64,000 nucleotides of DNA from Eudorina sp. 2006-703-Eu-15 (lineage: Eukaryota; Chlorophyta; Chlorophyceae; Chlamydomonadales; Volvocaceae), in assembly GCA_003117195.1 (NCBI GenBank), contig BDSI01000005.1, positions 1,906,857 through 1,970,856 of the forward strand, given 5' to 3'. The notes beneath the pieces are model-generated. The model saw only the letters and a program-made list of their open reading frames with translations, did no database searches and was not told the origin of the DNA. Below, piece after piece: positions 1 to 10,966 of this stretch. The position numbers and the translations under genes are program-made. The first letter of the stretch is position 1. Every line of letters begins with the position of its first letter.

Positions 1-931
1 GACTTGCGAGGACCCTAATTGCGCACGCGGACGAGTGAGGCCGTTGCTGCGCATTGCCGACAGGCCGGGGACGTGTAGATAGAAAAGAGGGGCGACATGC
101 GATAAAGCAGAAGCAAAGACATTGTGTCCCCGTAATGGATAGTCGCGGCTGTGCGGGCGGCTTACGCGGGGCTGCGACGGACATGCAAGGGACAGCAGGA
201 CCCGACCCAGCCCGAGGCCAAACCGGTTGCTGGAGATGCAGCTGGGGAGGAACGTCGAGATTACGGTGCCAGCGTCCGGGCTCCAAGGCGGGTGTGCGCG
301 CCGCGCCGCCTCGGCGATGGGCGTGCGCAAACAAGGATGCAACAGCAGACCCACGATCAAAGCAGCGAAAGGACAGCAAACGCGAACCCGAAAGCGACAA
401 TACCCACCTAACCGGATTCGGAAGGCCAGCGGTAGGGTAGTCGCCGGCATTGCACATGTAGGGGGGCAAGGCAGAGAGGACGTGAAGGCAGGGGTGTGTG
501 TTAAAATAAACCGAGAGACACGACTGGCGAGGACCCTAATTGCGCACGCGGACGAGTGAAGCCGTTGGCTGCGCATGGCCGACAGGCCGGGGACGTGTAG
601 ATAGAAAAGAGGGGCGACATGCGATAAAGCAGAAGCAAAGACAGTGTGTCCCCGTAATGGAGAGTCGCGGCTGTGCGGGCGGCTTACGCGGGGCGGCGAC
701 GGACATGCAAGGGACAGCAGGACCCGACCCAGCCCGAGGTCAAACCGGTTGCTGGAGATGCAGCTGGGGAGGAACGTCGAGATTACGGTGCCAGCGTCCG
801 GGCTCCAAGGCGTGTGTGCGCGCCGCGCCGCCTCGTCGATGGGCGTGCGCAAACAAGGATGCAACAGCAGACCCACGATCAAGGCAGCGAAAGGACAAAA
901 ACGCGAACCCGAAAGCGACAATACCCACCTA
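1..931. repeat. 521-bp-period tandem duplication
   Basis: Two near-identical copies, about 1-413 and 522-931, are offset by 521 bases (GACCCTAATT at 11 and again at 532). They differ by scattered substitutions and one-base indels. Copy 1 is followed by a 110-base tail ending in a short TG run and TTAAAATAAACCGAGAG. In copy 2 most of that tail is missing and the sequence runs straight into a much longer TG tract. ORFs in all three frames are duplicated in parallel and resemble nothing I recognise, so I read this as non-coding repeat DNA. Confidence 0.85.
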
Positions 932-935
932 ACAG

Positions 936-937
<2 letters not shown>

Positions 938-1008
<71 letters not shown>

Positions 1009-1030
1009 AGTGTGAGAGAGAGAGAGAGAG
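938..1030. repeat. (TG)n then (GA)n microsatellite
   Basis: An uninterrupted TG tract of about 34 units (938-1006) is followed by a short GAGAGA stretch. It replaces the tail of the second 521-bp copy. From 1031 to 1409 I see no supported exon. The sequence just before 1410 is C-rich and looks like a splice-acceptor region. Confidence 0.95.
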
Positions 1031-1409
1031 GGGCGGGGAGGGAGGGCTGAAAATGTGGTGCGTGTGTGTGTCAGGCCCCAATGAGGGTTAGGCACGGCGA
1101 GGGCACTGGTACTGGCACTTCTGGGTTGCTCGCTCAGCCCTGTTTGGTAGGCTCGCGAAAGCCTGCCACCGGATTCCCTACCTGCAACGAGTCCTGCCCG
1201 CGCAAGCGAGGCATACCGCCATTTGTGACATTGCTGACAGTAGCTGTGCTGAATGCCAGGCATCGCCGCGCCGTTCAGGGACGGCGACTGGTCCCTCCTC
1301 TTAACGGCACCTGACACGCTGACACCTTCCCCATGCTCTCCCCCGGCCCGATCCCCTGGCCGCATCTTCCCTTCCTCCCGCCCCCTCCCCCCTTCCCGCC
1401 GTGTCGCAG

Positions 1410-3534
1410 GACCACCAACACCGTGATCTCGCTTGGCACCCAGCTGCAGCTACTGCCGAACAACGACCCACGGGCCGCTCGCATCCGCCTGCTACTGCGG
1501 CAGCTGGGGGAGGACCCGGACACCGCCATGAGACTGGCGATCTCGGAGGCCGAGAACGCCCTCGCCACCGTATCCCACCACCACCATACCCACCACCACC
1601 ACCATACCCACCACCACAACAACCACAACCACCAGAGCAACGGCCAACTGCATCTCCACCCCAACGCCGCTCATGCGACTACAACTTACCACGGTGGCGG
1701 CAGTAGCGGCAGCCACGGCCCGTACGGAGTACGGCAGGAAGGAGGACCGGAGTTACGGCATCCGAACGCCGGGGCGTTACGGCTGCAGCTGGAGGCGGCT
1801 ATAGCCGCCGCCGGTGGCGGAGGCGGAGGCAGTAGCTGGCGGTGGCGGTTGGCGCGGTCGAGCGAGTCGGGTCCGGAGGGTTCGACGGCGGTGGCGGCGG
1901 CGTCGATGGCGGCGGCGACGGCGCTCGGCGGGCGCCGCAGCTACCGCGCCTCCAGCCCCGGCGCCATTGTGCCGTCGGAGGAACGCGGCGGCGGCAGCGG
2001 CGCCAGCGGTACGGCGGCGCGGGGCGTACGGTGGCGGTTGGACGAGCGGCACAGCCGGGATGACCTGGACTCGGTGCTGGCGGCCCTGCGGGGGGAATCG
2101 AGCTACAAGTCGCTGCGGCGGGCGAGCTTAAAGCAGGTACGACAGTGTTACGACATGAGTACGGCAATGGTACGGCGATCTGAATGATTTGGTGTTGTTT
2201 CCTGCTCAGTTGTCGTTGTTGGAATACCACACTTTGTGGGACGTGCAATGTTGGTCGCTGTGTTTCCCCGCTGTGTTCTTCCCCGCTGTGCCGACGTGTA
2301 TCCCCGTTCCGGACGTTTTGACCCGGACGTACCGTCCTTCCCCGCTGTTGCTTGCGGCACTGGAACATCATTGTGGTGTGCGTCCGTGTGGCCACGGCAG
2401 CCGACGCGCACCAGCTGATAGCCACCCGCGATCCATCAGCGCGCCAAATCGACACCGTTCTTCGTACACCGCAGCCTCGGCCTTCTAAACACTGTTCAGG
2501 TCGGGGGCATTGGGCACATTTACAGGTGCATAGGGGCAATCCTTTGGGGCACTGCCCTGCCCCATGCACATCGCGCACTCCTGTTCTGTCTGCCAGCCCA
2601 CAAACACACACAAACACGCCCCGGCCGCCCCCGGCTCCCGCGGGACGAGGCTACTCTCGTGGCGGCGGACCGGCGAGGGTGATCTCCCGCTGCAGCTTGT
2701 GCTGCCGCAGCTTCACCGCCGCCAGCCGCAACATCCGCAACGAAGCCCGCAGCGCTGTCGCCCTCTTTGAGGTGCACATTGGGGCCCCCCTCCCCCCCCT
2801 TCCCTCTCGCGCGCCTCTCCCCCTCTGCCGCCCTCTGGTGCCCCCAGCTCGCCAAGCGCATGGACGCCAGCGACTTCTCCGACGTGGAGGATGACGTGGA
2901 GGACTACATGGCGGCCCTCGAGGTACGGCAGGGGACCCGGGCGGTGCGCGGATGAGCGGGGGCCGGGTCAGGCGGGGCGGGGTGCTGCAGTAACGGCTAC
3001 AGGCCGGAGTAACGGCTACAGGCCGCAGTAACGGCTACAGGCCGCAGTAACGGCTACAGGCCGCAGTAACGGCTACAGGCCGCAGTAACGGCTACGGTCC
3101 TTGAACTCCCACGCGTACATGAACGAAGGTACGGAAACTTGTACTCGGTACGACGCTACCGTGCATAGCTTCAGGGGAGAATGGATGCGCAAAAGGCGGA
3201 CCGACGCGTGGAACCGAGTGACCCATGGGACGCGACGCCCAACCTGGCTCCGCTGCGAAACCCGCCCGCATCCTTTTTCTGTCCCCCGGCCGGGGCGCCT
3301 CTTCCTCCCTGTTCCCGCGCCCTCCGGGCGCGCCATGTCCCTTAGGTATCCAGTCGTGACCAGGGGAGCGGCGGCGCCGCAATCTCCCGGACCACCTCCA
3401 TGTGTCGCAAGCAGACCGACGCGCCGCCACCGACGACGGCGTCAGTGCTGTCCCACGGGTCAGGCTCGGCGTCGTTCCGCAGCTCCAGGAGCTGCACTGA
3501 CCCACGGGTCGGTACCGCCGTCTCGCAGCCGGCG

Positions 3535-3568
<34 letters not shown>

Positions 3569-5102
3569 CGGCGGCGGTGGAAGTAGCTGTGGGCGTGGCG
3601 GCCATGGCGGAGAGCTCCGAGTCGGACTCAGCGCCGCAGTCGGGGTGCGGATCCGCCGCGGGTGGCGGCGGAGGCGGCGGAGGCGGCGGCGCCGCCGCCG
3701 GGGTGTGGGATAGCGACAGTGTGACGTCGCCCGCCGGGGGACACGTGGCGGCGGCAGCGGCGGCGTTACTGTCACAGAGCGGCGTCGGCGTCGGCGGCTA
3801 TGACGACGACGCAGAGCGCGACGAGGGCCCTATCCGTACGGCGATTTCTGACTCAGCGGGTCAGGCGACGGCGGCTGCTGCGGCTGCGGTGGCGGCCGTC
3901 GGTGTCACGGGCGGCGACGGCGACGGGCGCGGCGGTGACGGGCGGCGGCTGCCGTCGCTGCAGCAGCTGGATGACGGGGAGTTTTTCTTTTCGTACGACG
4001 AGTTTGATGACGTCAACAACGGCGCGGCGGCCGGCGGCGCTTCCGACCGCAGTCCGTACTGGCAGCAGCAACAGCAGCAGCAGCAGCAGTACAGCGCTGT
4101 TGGCAGTACCGCGAACCACCAACCACCAACCGAAATCCAAGCTCAGGAGTACGACAGCACAGTTTTGCGGCAGCAGCACCACCAGCAGCATCAACAGGAA
4201 GAGGATAATAACGATTTTCATTATCATCAGCATCAACAGCCGCATCACCACTACAATAACCGACCCACGGGTCGGCGCGGTGGCGGTAATCCTGTGGTCA
4301 ACACCCTACAGGCGGTCAACCCTCTGCGGTGGTTCGGGTTGGGACGGAGGAGCGCCGACCGCCAGCACGGCGAGGCGCCGGCGGCGGCGGGGCAGTACGA
4401 CACTCCCGCTGCCGGCAGCGGCGGCGGCAGGGCCGGTGGCGGCACGCCAGTCGGGCGGGCGAGGGACGGCCGGGAGGCCCACAGGAGGGACCGCCGGAAG
4501 TCCCTACAGGTACATCAGGGTTGCTTTGCTAGGGTTCCGTCCGGGGGGTTAAGGGGCGGGGTACGACGGAAGAGAGGCGCTTGCGGAGGGCAAGTGGGAG
4601 CGGGGAGACACACATACACATGATGTACGCACTCCTGTTCTGCCTGCCTACTACCGTAACACATACACATGGGCATTGCAGTGCCCCTCGCATGTCACGC
4701 ACGCCGGTTCTGCCTGCTTCACGCACGCACGCACACATCGCGGATTTAAGAGCTCCAGTGTTGGCGGGGATGCCGGTGCAATTTCGAGGGTTGCGGTGAG
4801 GGGCCGCTCGCGGCGAGGTTCGGTCGGCCGTCAAGTTAAGACGTGTGTGTGCGTGCGTTGGTGTACGGCATCCAGGGGTCTGGGGTATGTACGACACGAG
4901 GCACTGTGTGCATCCCTTGGGCTGTGGGAGCGGGGGCGGGGCCCACAGGCGTGACCCACCACCACCACCACCACCTGCCCGTCGATTAAAAACTAAATTT
5001 CCACTGGCGCTTCTTAACGCGCATTCCTTGCCCTGCATCTGCCGTACACCTGCCGTACAGGTGGACGGTGACGAGCTGGTGTACTGGTCAGCAGACACGT
5101 GA
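1410..5102 (+). CDS. 3' part of an unrecognised low-complexity protein gene
   Basis: Product not recognised. Proposed exons are 1410-2136, about 2711-2771, 2848-2922, about 3412-4509 and 5061-5102 (TGA at 5100-5102). Ordered segments: NNDPRAARIRLLLRQLGED and a His-rich run, then Gly/Ala/Arg-rich sequence in the first exon; RNIRNEARSAVALFE joined to an acidic DFSDVEDDVEDYMAALE; then a long exon with poly-Ala, poly-Gly, poly-Gln, the segment DDGEFFFSYDEFDDVNNG and His/Gln runs; then a 14-codon last exon ending ELVYWSADT. Donors GTACGA, GTGCAC, GTACGG and GTACAT fit. The junction between exons 1 and 2 does not keep phase, so at least one small exon is missing. The start lies further left. Intron 3 holds a 19-bp minisatellite. 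Confidence 0.45.
2563..2594 (-). repeat. Dispersed repeat family B, copy 1
   Basis: Read as given, it contains GCACTCCTGTTCTGTCTGCC followed by a CA-rich run. The same core recurs at 4625, 4691, 36532 and 58888, in either orientation. The element on the repeat's own strand reads GGCAGACAGAACAGGAGTGC. Confidence 0.6.
2987..3095. repeat. 19-bp minisatellite, six copies
   Basis: The unit GCAGTAACGGCTACAGGCC repeats with a strict 19-base period (AGTAACGGCTAC at 2989, 3008, 3027, 3046, 3065 and 3084). It lies in the intron between the exon ending at 2922 and the poly-Ala exon. Confidence 0.95.
4625..4717 (-). repeat. Dispersed repeat family B, two copies
   Basis: GCACTCCTGTTCTGCCTGCC at 4629-4648 and, after CATGTCACGCACGCC, a second GGTTCTGCCTGC ending at 4717. 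They lie in the last intron of the upstream gene. Between them is a GGGCATTGCAGTGCCC inverted repeat that resembles the GGGGCACTGCCCTGCCCC next to copy 1. Confidence 0.6.
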
Positions 5103-5370
5103 CCCTCGCATCGCAGCGACATGGCCCGCATTGTGCCGCATGCTCAAAGCACCCCTCAGGTCCTTTGGGCGGGTTCTGGTCTTATACACGTACCGTGTAC
5201 GGCACCAGGTACGGCACCGGTCTCCGTAACCCAACGCACACGCGACGCACACGGGTCCAGGAATGCCTGCCCGCATCCCCCGGCGGAGGCTCAAAGCCGC
5301 GAAGGGCGGCGCGAGACAGCTGTGACGGGACAGTGAACCGGCCGCGTAGGGGGTCCTGTCGATCCTCCTG

Positions 5371-5474
5371 AGATGGGAGGGGAGGGAGCAATAACAGTGG
5401 GGAGGGGAGGAGCAATAACGGTGGGGAGGGGAGGAGCCATAACGGCGGGGAGGGGAGGAGCCATAACGGTGGGC
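5371..5474. repeat. 24-bp purine-rich minisatellite
   Basis: Four units with a 24-base period (ATAAC at 5391, 5415, 5439 and 5463). Each is GGGGAGGGGAGGAGC plus a CATAACG or AATAACG end. It lies in the 3' flank of the first gene. Confidence 0.9.
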
Positions 5475-5589
5475 TGCATGTTGCACGAAAGGACTGAGGG
5501 ACCCGTCCTGGTGGCGCAATGTGTATTTGTGAGGGGTGAGGGATCGAGTACGGACAGCGAGGAAACCACCGCTGGTGCGCGCGTGCGCA

Positions 5590-5690
5590 TGTAATAGATA
5601 ACTGAGCCGCGTGCGTATGTTTGTGTGCGCGCGCGTCGGGTGCAAGCGTGTGCGGTGCGAGACCTCCCTCTGCTTACCCGGAAGTTGTAA
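5590..5690 (+). terminator. Candidate TGTAA poly(A) signals
   Basis: TGTAA, the usual polyadenylation motif of chlamydomonadalean algae, occurs at 5590-5594 and 5686-5690, which is 490-590 bases after the TGA at 5100-5102. No other evidence marks the transcript end. The motif is short, so chance occurrence is possible. Confidence 0.3.
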
Positions 5691-6544
5691 TAATAATGAC
5701 ATTTGGACGGGGGGTTGAGCGAGGGGTTCGTCGGTTGGAGAGGTGCGCAGGTGCGTGTGCGTGGGCTACATGCCACACACTGTGAGCAGCTCTGAGAAGG
5801 ACTTTCTCCCGACTGCGTGAGTTTGTTGTAGGGTGTGTGTATGTGGAGGGGCTGTTGTGGGGAGGACGGATGCCGCAGACTGATGTGTACCCGCAAGCGT
5901 ACGGTATCTGACGGGGTTGCACCCCAGAAGTGGGGATCCGGTTGAGCAGTTCGCGGGCGGCGGCGGGCGGCGGCGGGCGTGACTTCCCACTTCGCTGCGA
6001 AAGGCGTCGTGGCCTGCTGGCTGCGGGGGGTGCTGGCTGCGGGGCATCTGCGCTGCCGGCTCTGCCGGCCCGACAATGCGCGGAGGGTCCCTACTTGTTG
6101 TGCTCCTCCCGCAGTCCCGGATAGGCTGTCGGCTGCACATACAGAGGGCGCATGGTGGCTTGCTGGGCATCTGCACAGGGTGCCGTGACCGGGGCTTGTT
6201 ACGGGTAGGCAGCCCTCGCGCCGCCCTCGTCCCGCGTACTTCTGCATTCTTCGAGTCCGCGTGTATTCTGTGTTGTGAACCGAGCCGGGTTTGTGTATGT
6301 GGGGAGGGGGGAGGGCGGATTGTGAGTATCTGGTAAAAAGGAGCTGCGGGACGGAAGTGCCCCGCGGGGGGCAGAACGCGATGGGGTGCTAGGTACTGCC
6401 ATACCACTCGTCACTTGTCGGAGGTCACTTCTCGGAGTTCAGTCGGGGGCGGGTTGGGGTGTTTGAGCATTTGGGGATGTACAACCGGGGAGGGGCGGAT
6501 TTGCTGCTGGTGGTGGGGAGGGGTGGACGAGGAGGTCGAGGATG

Positions 6545-6705
6545 ATGCCGGGTGGTGGTTGTGATGGTGTTGGTGGTGTTGGTGGTGCTGGTGGTGGTGG
6601 TGGTGGTGGTGGTGGTGATGGTGTTGGTGGTAGTGATGGTGTTGGTGGTGGTGGTGGTGGTGGTGGTTGTGATGGTGTTGGTGGTGCTGGTGGTGGTAGG
6701 GATGG
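6545..6705. repeat. GGT-rich imperfect trinucleotide tract
   Basis: About 160 bases of GGTGTT/GGTGGT/GATGGT triplets. The complementary strand gives Thr- and His-rich ORFs, which explains the His-rich reading frames here. Confidence 0.9.
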
Positions 6706-7627
6706 AGCGCAATGATGATGGGCATTGATTGCGATGGGGGGCCGTGGTTGCTGAAGCTTTGGCAATCGGGATGGGTCCCCGTGGGAACCCTCAAAACACA
6801 CTTTCTTGTCGTGGAGATGCCGCCGTGGAGATACCCGCGTGGCGTAACTATGAGAGCGTGTGTGTATATTTGGGGCCGTGGGCGGGGTAAAAGGGGAAAA
6901 GAGGGAGGCGGGGAGAGGGGTTGCCACTGGCGTGATTCGAGCAATGGTTGGGCCAGCTCCCAGCTGTCGTACCTCGCGATGCCGTACCGGCCGTACGCAT
7001 GGCACATGGGATGCCGGCGGGTATTCGGTTGGCGGTTGTGGACGAGGCCGGGCGTCACCGAAGGGGCTACCACCGAGGTGTCGCAGCCGGGTGTTCGCAC
7101 TCCGTGAGATGCTTTTATATTATATACGGTATGTTTGGCTTTCAACGTCAGTGAAAGCGCATCGAGTGGCTCACTGTCTCACTCTTCGTTCAAAGTGCGG
7201 TACCTGCACACCCTCCATGTGCACTACTCTCGCTGTGTGCATTTCGAGCTCTGATTGATGAAAACAAAACCCAGTTCTGTACGAGTTGCTGGCACAGTCA
7301 TCTCGCCTTTTGACTGTTCGTTGTACGACGTTGTACGAGATTCGGGGCTTGGCACCAAGCCTTACGATGACTTTTGTTCTCACGGGAGATGCCTCTGCCA
7401 TATCTGCGGGCCCTCCTGGCGGGGCCCTCTGCTGCTGTGGTCCGGGCACCGAGGGATGTGTGTGTGTATGTGTTTGTGTGTTTGGGCTTTTGTTCCTTTC
7501 CCTGGGTGTCCGGGTGTCCAGGTGTCCTGACTGCGTGTCTAACCCACCGACGACACCGGACGGATCTTCCCCGGCGCGCAATCACATTACACCACACACA
7601 CACACACGTGTTTCGCGGCTCGGGTGT

Positions 7628-7630
<3 letters not shown>

Positions 7631-7665
<35 letters not shown>
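7631..7665. repeat. (AC)n microsatellite next to CGGCTCGGGTGTTATT
   Basis: About 17 AC units. They are preceded by CGCGGCTCGGGTGTTATTA, which resembles the head sequence found beside many other TG/CA tracts in this window. Confidence 0.85.
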
Positions 7666-7667
<2 letters not shown>

Positions 7668-8217
7668 CTCAATCAAGTATCTGGTTGGGTGTTTTTACAC
7701 GCCCCCCCCAGACCCCGAGACCTTAAGACCCGATGAATTGGACTTCGGGACCTAAAGTACAAGTGCCGTACAGGTAGCCTTGTATGGTAGGCTGAGTATG
7801 ACCCGACCGTGTGGCTGTAGGGTGCCACTTTCCACCCTTTTGGAAATGGAGAATGGAGAGGATATATTGACGTGATCCGATCTTGGTTTCAGAGCTGCCG
7901 TGTGTGTGCTTTCTGTTGTACCGTACGAGGTCGATGAGTTGCCGTTTGTGTTGGCGGCGTCGTAGTATGTCGTGCGGTGTGTAAAAGCGAAGACCGCGAG
8001 AGGGACGGTGGTGGGTGCGACGCGTCGTGTTTGTGTGCCCCGGCCGCTCCTCCTCCTCCTCGTTCTCGTCCTGTGATCCGTGTCTCTCCACTGCTGATTG
8101 TTTGGAAAAGAGATGTTTGTGGTGGGTTGGGGAAACTGGGACAGGCATACACACAGCTTGGTGTGCCGTACATCGAGAACTGCAACAGGGCGGGGAGAGA
8201 CGCCCGCAGTCAGATGA

Positions 8218-8310
8218 CGGCAGCGGCGGCAGATGGCGGCAGATGGCGGCAGAGCGGCAGAGGCGGCAGAGGCGGCAGAGGTGGCAGAGGCGGCAGAGGC
8301 GGCACGAGCA
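8218..8310. repeat. GGCAGA/GGCGGCAGA tandem tract
   Basis: Short purine-rich units (GGCAGATGGC, then GGCAGAGGC and GGCAGAGGT) repeat imperfectly for about 90 bases. Confidence 0.85.
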
Positions 8311-8461
8311 AGATCGTACTCGGTTGGCTCGACAGAGGCGTGTGCGTCTTTCATTGCGGAGCTTTAGGTGTGGCCTTTGAGAGCAGGAGGAGATGATGTT
8401 GGGTCTTCCAACGTCACCGGGCGTTGCCGAACGGTGCTGTCGAGGACCCTGTACAGACCCA

Positions 8462-8494
8462 CCGACCCTTGGGTCCCACCGACCCTTGGGTCGT
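8462..8494. repeat. Two adjacent GACCCTTGGGTC palindromes
   Basis: The 12-base palindrome occurs at 8464-8475 and again at 8481-8492, with CGACCC before and GGTC after. A degenerate third copy, GACCCACGGGCC, is at 8511-8522. This is the only place in the window where the dispersed palindrome is clustered. Confidence 0.9.
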
Positions 8495-10966
8495 CGCTGC
8501 CGGTGGAGTGGACCCACGGGCCCGCTGCGTCGTGGCCCACGGGGTGGTCCTGACCGTCGTGAACACCGTACTTTCGCTGCGATTGATTCATCGCGCGCGA
8601 TGAGATGCAGTTACTTGGGGACTGAAACCCCCCGTCGCTCGGCGCATTTGATCCAAGACATTCCGCGCTGATGACGTCGTCGTGCCGCCCTTTGAATCCG
8701 TTCGCCTTCAGGCGGGCCCGTCCCCCGACCCGACCCGGGTGATGGAGGCGGCTGGCTGCTGCCTGGTGGTGTATCTGTTGTCGTGGCCTAGTACCGCATA
8801 TTGTACGTCATTATGTACGGCAGTTGTAGGAATTTGGATCTGATTCCCGTATGGCATGAGCCGGTGCGTGGCTATCCATTGGGGCCGGTGGGGAGCGACT
8901 CCTGAGTTGAGGCCGACAGAGCAAAGCCGCGCGCAAGCCCCCGAGTCACATCCGTAATAAGCAAGCCGTTGCGGCCATCGGCATGCCATCGGCATGCGTC
9001 GAAGTGTTGATGCCGGTTGTACCCTCACTGCACAAGTACGGTAATGTGCCCTGCAAAGGCTGTGTTGCAATGTGTTGCGATGTGTGCGATGCGTGCTGCG
9101 CTGCGCTGCGATGCCGGTGTGCTGTGCCGAGGCCGAGCCGTCGCGGTGAGATTTTGAGGCTTCCGAGGTCTTATGTCTGACTTTCGAGGCAGAGCAGGTT
9201 CGACGAGCTCTGCGACCCGATGTGAGCGTGGGATCTAGGGTTGCGTTGGTACGGCAGGTGAGACTCGATGATCGATGGCGGAGCACCTGATGGAGCACCC
9301 CCACCGCGATGGCGGGCGTGTGTCTGTGTGTTAATACCGCCCAGGCCCGGATACTTACCAAAAACTGCGTGTCTGTGTCTGTGTGTGTGTAAGAGGGGCC
9401 GCAGCGTAGGGGCACCCGCAGCCTTCCCTTGGTCGGGGCGTGTGGTGTACGGCGGCGGCGCACCGATTGGTGATGCCGTACTGTCCGCCGGGGCCCGGCC
9501 TTACACACGGTGGCGCCGTGCAGGGGCCATCCAGGCGGGCGCTGGCGAGTTTCTATTTTGGCAGACCAAGGTTCTTCATAAGAAAACATCCTTAATAAAT
9601 AAAACCAAGACAATCTCCGGTCATCATCACCACAGTTGATCAGTCGAATCTCCACACCCTCGCCAGTGCTTTTGTCTGATCGGGTGAACCTGTGGTGCAA
9701 GCATCGAGCAGGGGTATGCATGGGTATGCATTGCCGTACGTACGGTTGGTGGGAGAGGATGGGGGCAGTGCTAGGGGACGACAGATTGGGGTTGCCTGGG
9801 GTGTGCTGGGAGGTCCCGAAGCGGTACGGACTACGGCGCAGTACGAAGCCATGAAAGGCACCTGCGCTGCACTGACAGGATGCGTCAGGATGCTTCCTGT
9901 CAAGGCGTCTTTGACTTCCTAAACAACGAGCAGCGCTAACCTGCGCTACGGATGTGCAAGCCAAGCTTGGCGCAAGCCTGGATCTCCTAGGAACTGCTAG
10001 GAAAGGATCAGACAAAGACGGTAGATGACCTGCACTGGTTGTCCCAAAGGCCTAACTCTCTTTAACCCGTACCAAGGAAGTTGCACGCACGGATCCGATC
10101 CTTACCGATCGGCAATCGGTTCACGGCGGACGATTTAAGTAGGTAAAGCGCCAACGGCTCAGCTGAAGCGGTCAGTCCCAGCAAATAAGATTTAATTCAA
10201 GGGAAATGATGATTTATTATAGTTAAATTATCCTGTGCGCGCAACGAGCATGCTTTGGCAGGCTTTTGGCGGGGAACAACTAGTGGTCGCAATTCGTAAG
10301 CTAGTAACATTGGATTTTCGGTTGAGATATAGGGTATCTGCTGGACCATCCGTGCCAGCTAACCGTCGTAGGCCTGTCGCGCACGGCAGCGCACGGCAGT
10401 GGTGTGCAAGACTAAAATTAATTTATTTATCAAACACACGATTTTACCATTTTCAAAGCAATATGCTATTACTTGATTGGCAAACGGGCGATTTTCCTTA
10501 TTTCTCCCTCTATCCAACTGCCCAACTGGCACCTGAATCAACGCACGCACTTGTCGGCCAGTGCTTTGCGCCATATGCAAATGCATTTAAATACATAATA
10601 TATAGAAAGTCACTACAAATAGGGCCCCCACATCTTTGCAGTTTATACTTCGTTTACCCTTACCCGTGGCCTGTACATATTCGGTATCATCCGGTGCACC
10701 TCCCTCACAGACAGAATGCAGTGGCCATGGACGCCGTCCTTGTGGAAGTGACCCCGTTTGCGAGTACGCGGTGAGTCACTCGCATCCCAAATGTAGGCCG
10801 CACAAGGCAATATCTTTTGCGTTGTCAACTCTGATGTATCCTGTAGTAGCTCATGGTTGATTAGCAACCACCGCTAACTTTCAGGAAACAACCTTTTCAA
10901 CTACGGATGGTGCAGGTGCCCGGCTTGCCCGTGCGGTCACGCAAGCTGCCCCGACTTTAAGGCTGC

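Larger units (their letters stand above)
5691..10966. other. Long intergenic stretch, no supported gene
   Basis: About 5.3 kb with no ORF that shows conserved motifs, sensible splice structure or compositional coding signal. It holds a GGT-rich tract, a CA tract, a GGCAGA tract, two adjacent GACCCTTGGGTC palindromes and about nine copies of the GTACGGCA/TGCCGTAC octamer. The long minus-strand ORF at 8708-10015 is Arg/Ser/Thr-rich with no recognisable domain and I do not call it. Sequence near 10150-10650 is noticeably richer in A+T. Confidence 0.6.

Noticed and set aside
2352..2894. Continuous 180-residue frame across 2352-2894
   Set aside because: The middle covers a family B repeat and C-rich intron sequence. 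Only the segment from about 2711 to 2771 looks coding.
8708..10015. 435-residue minus-strand ORF
   Set aside because: No ATG-anchored conserved motif, composition like other shadow ORFs, and it crosses simple repeats.
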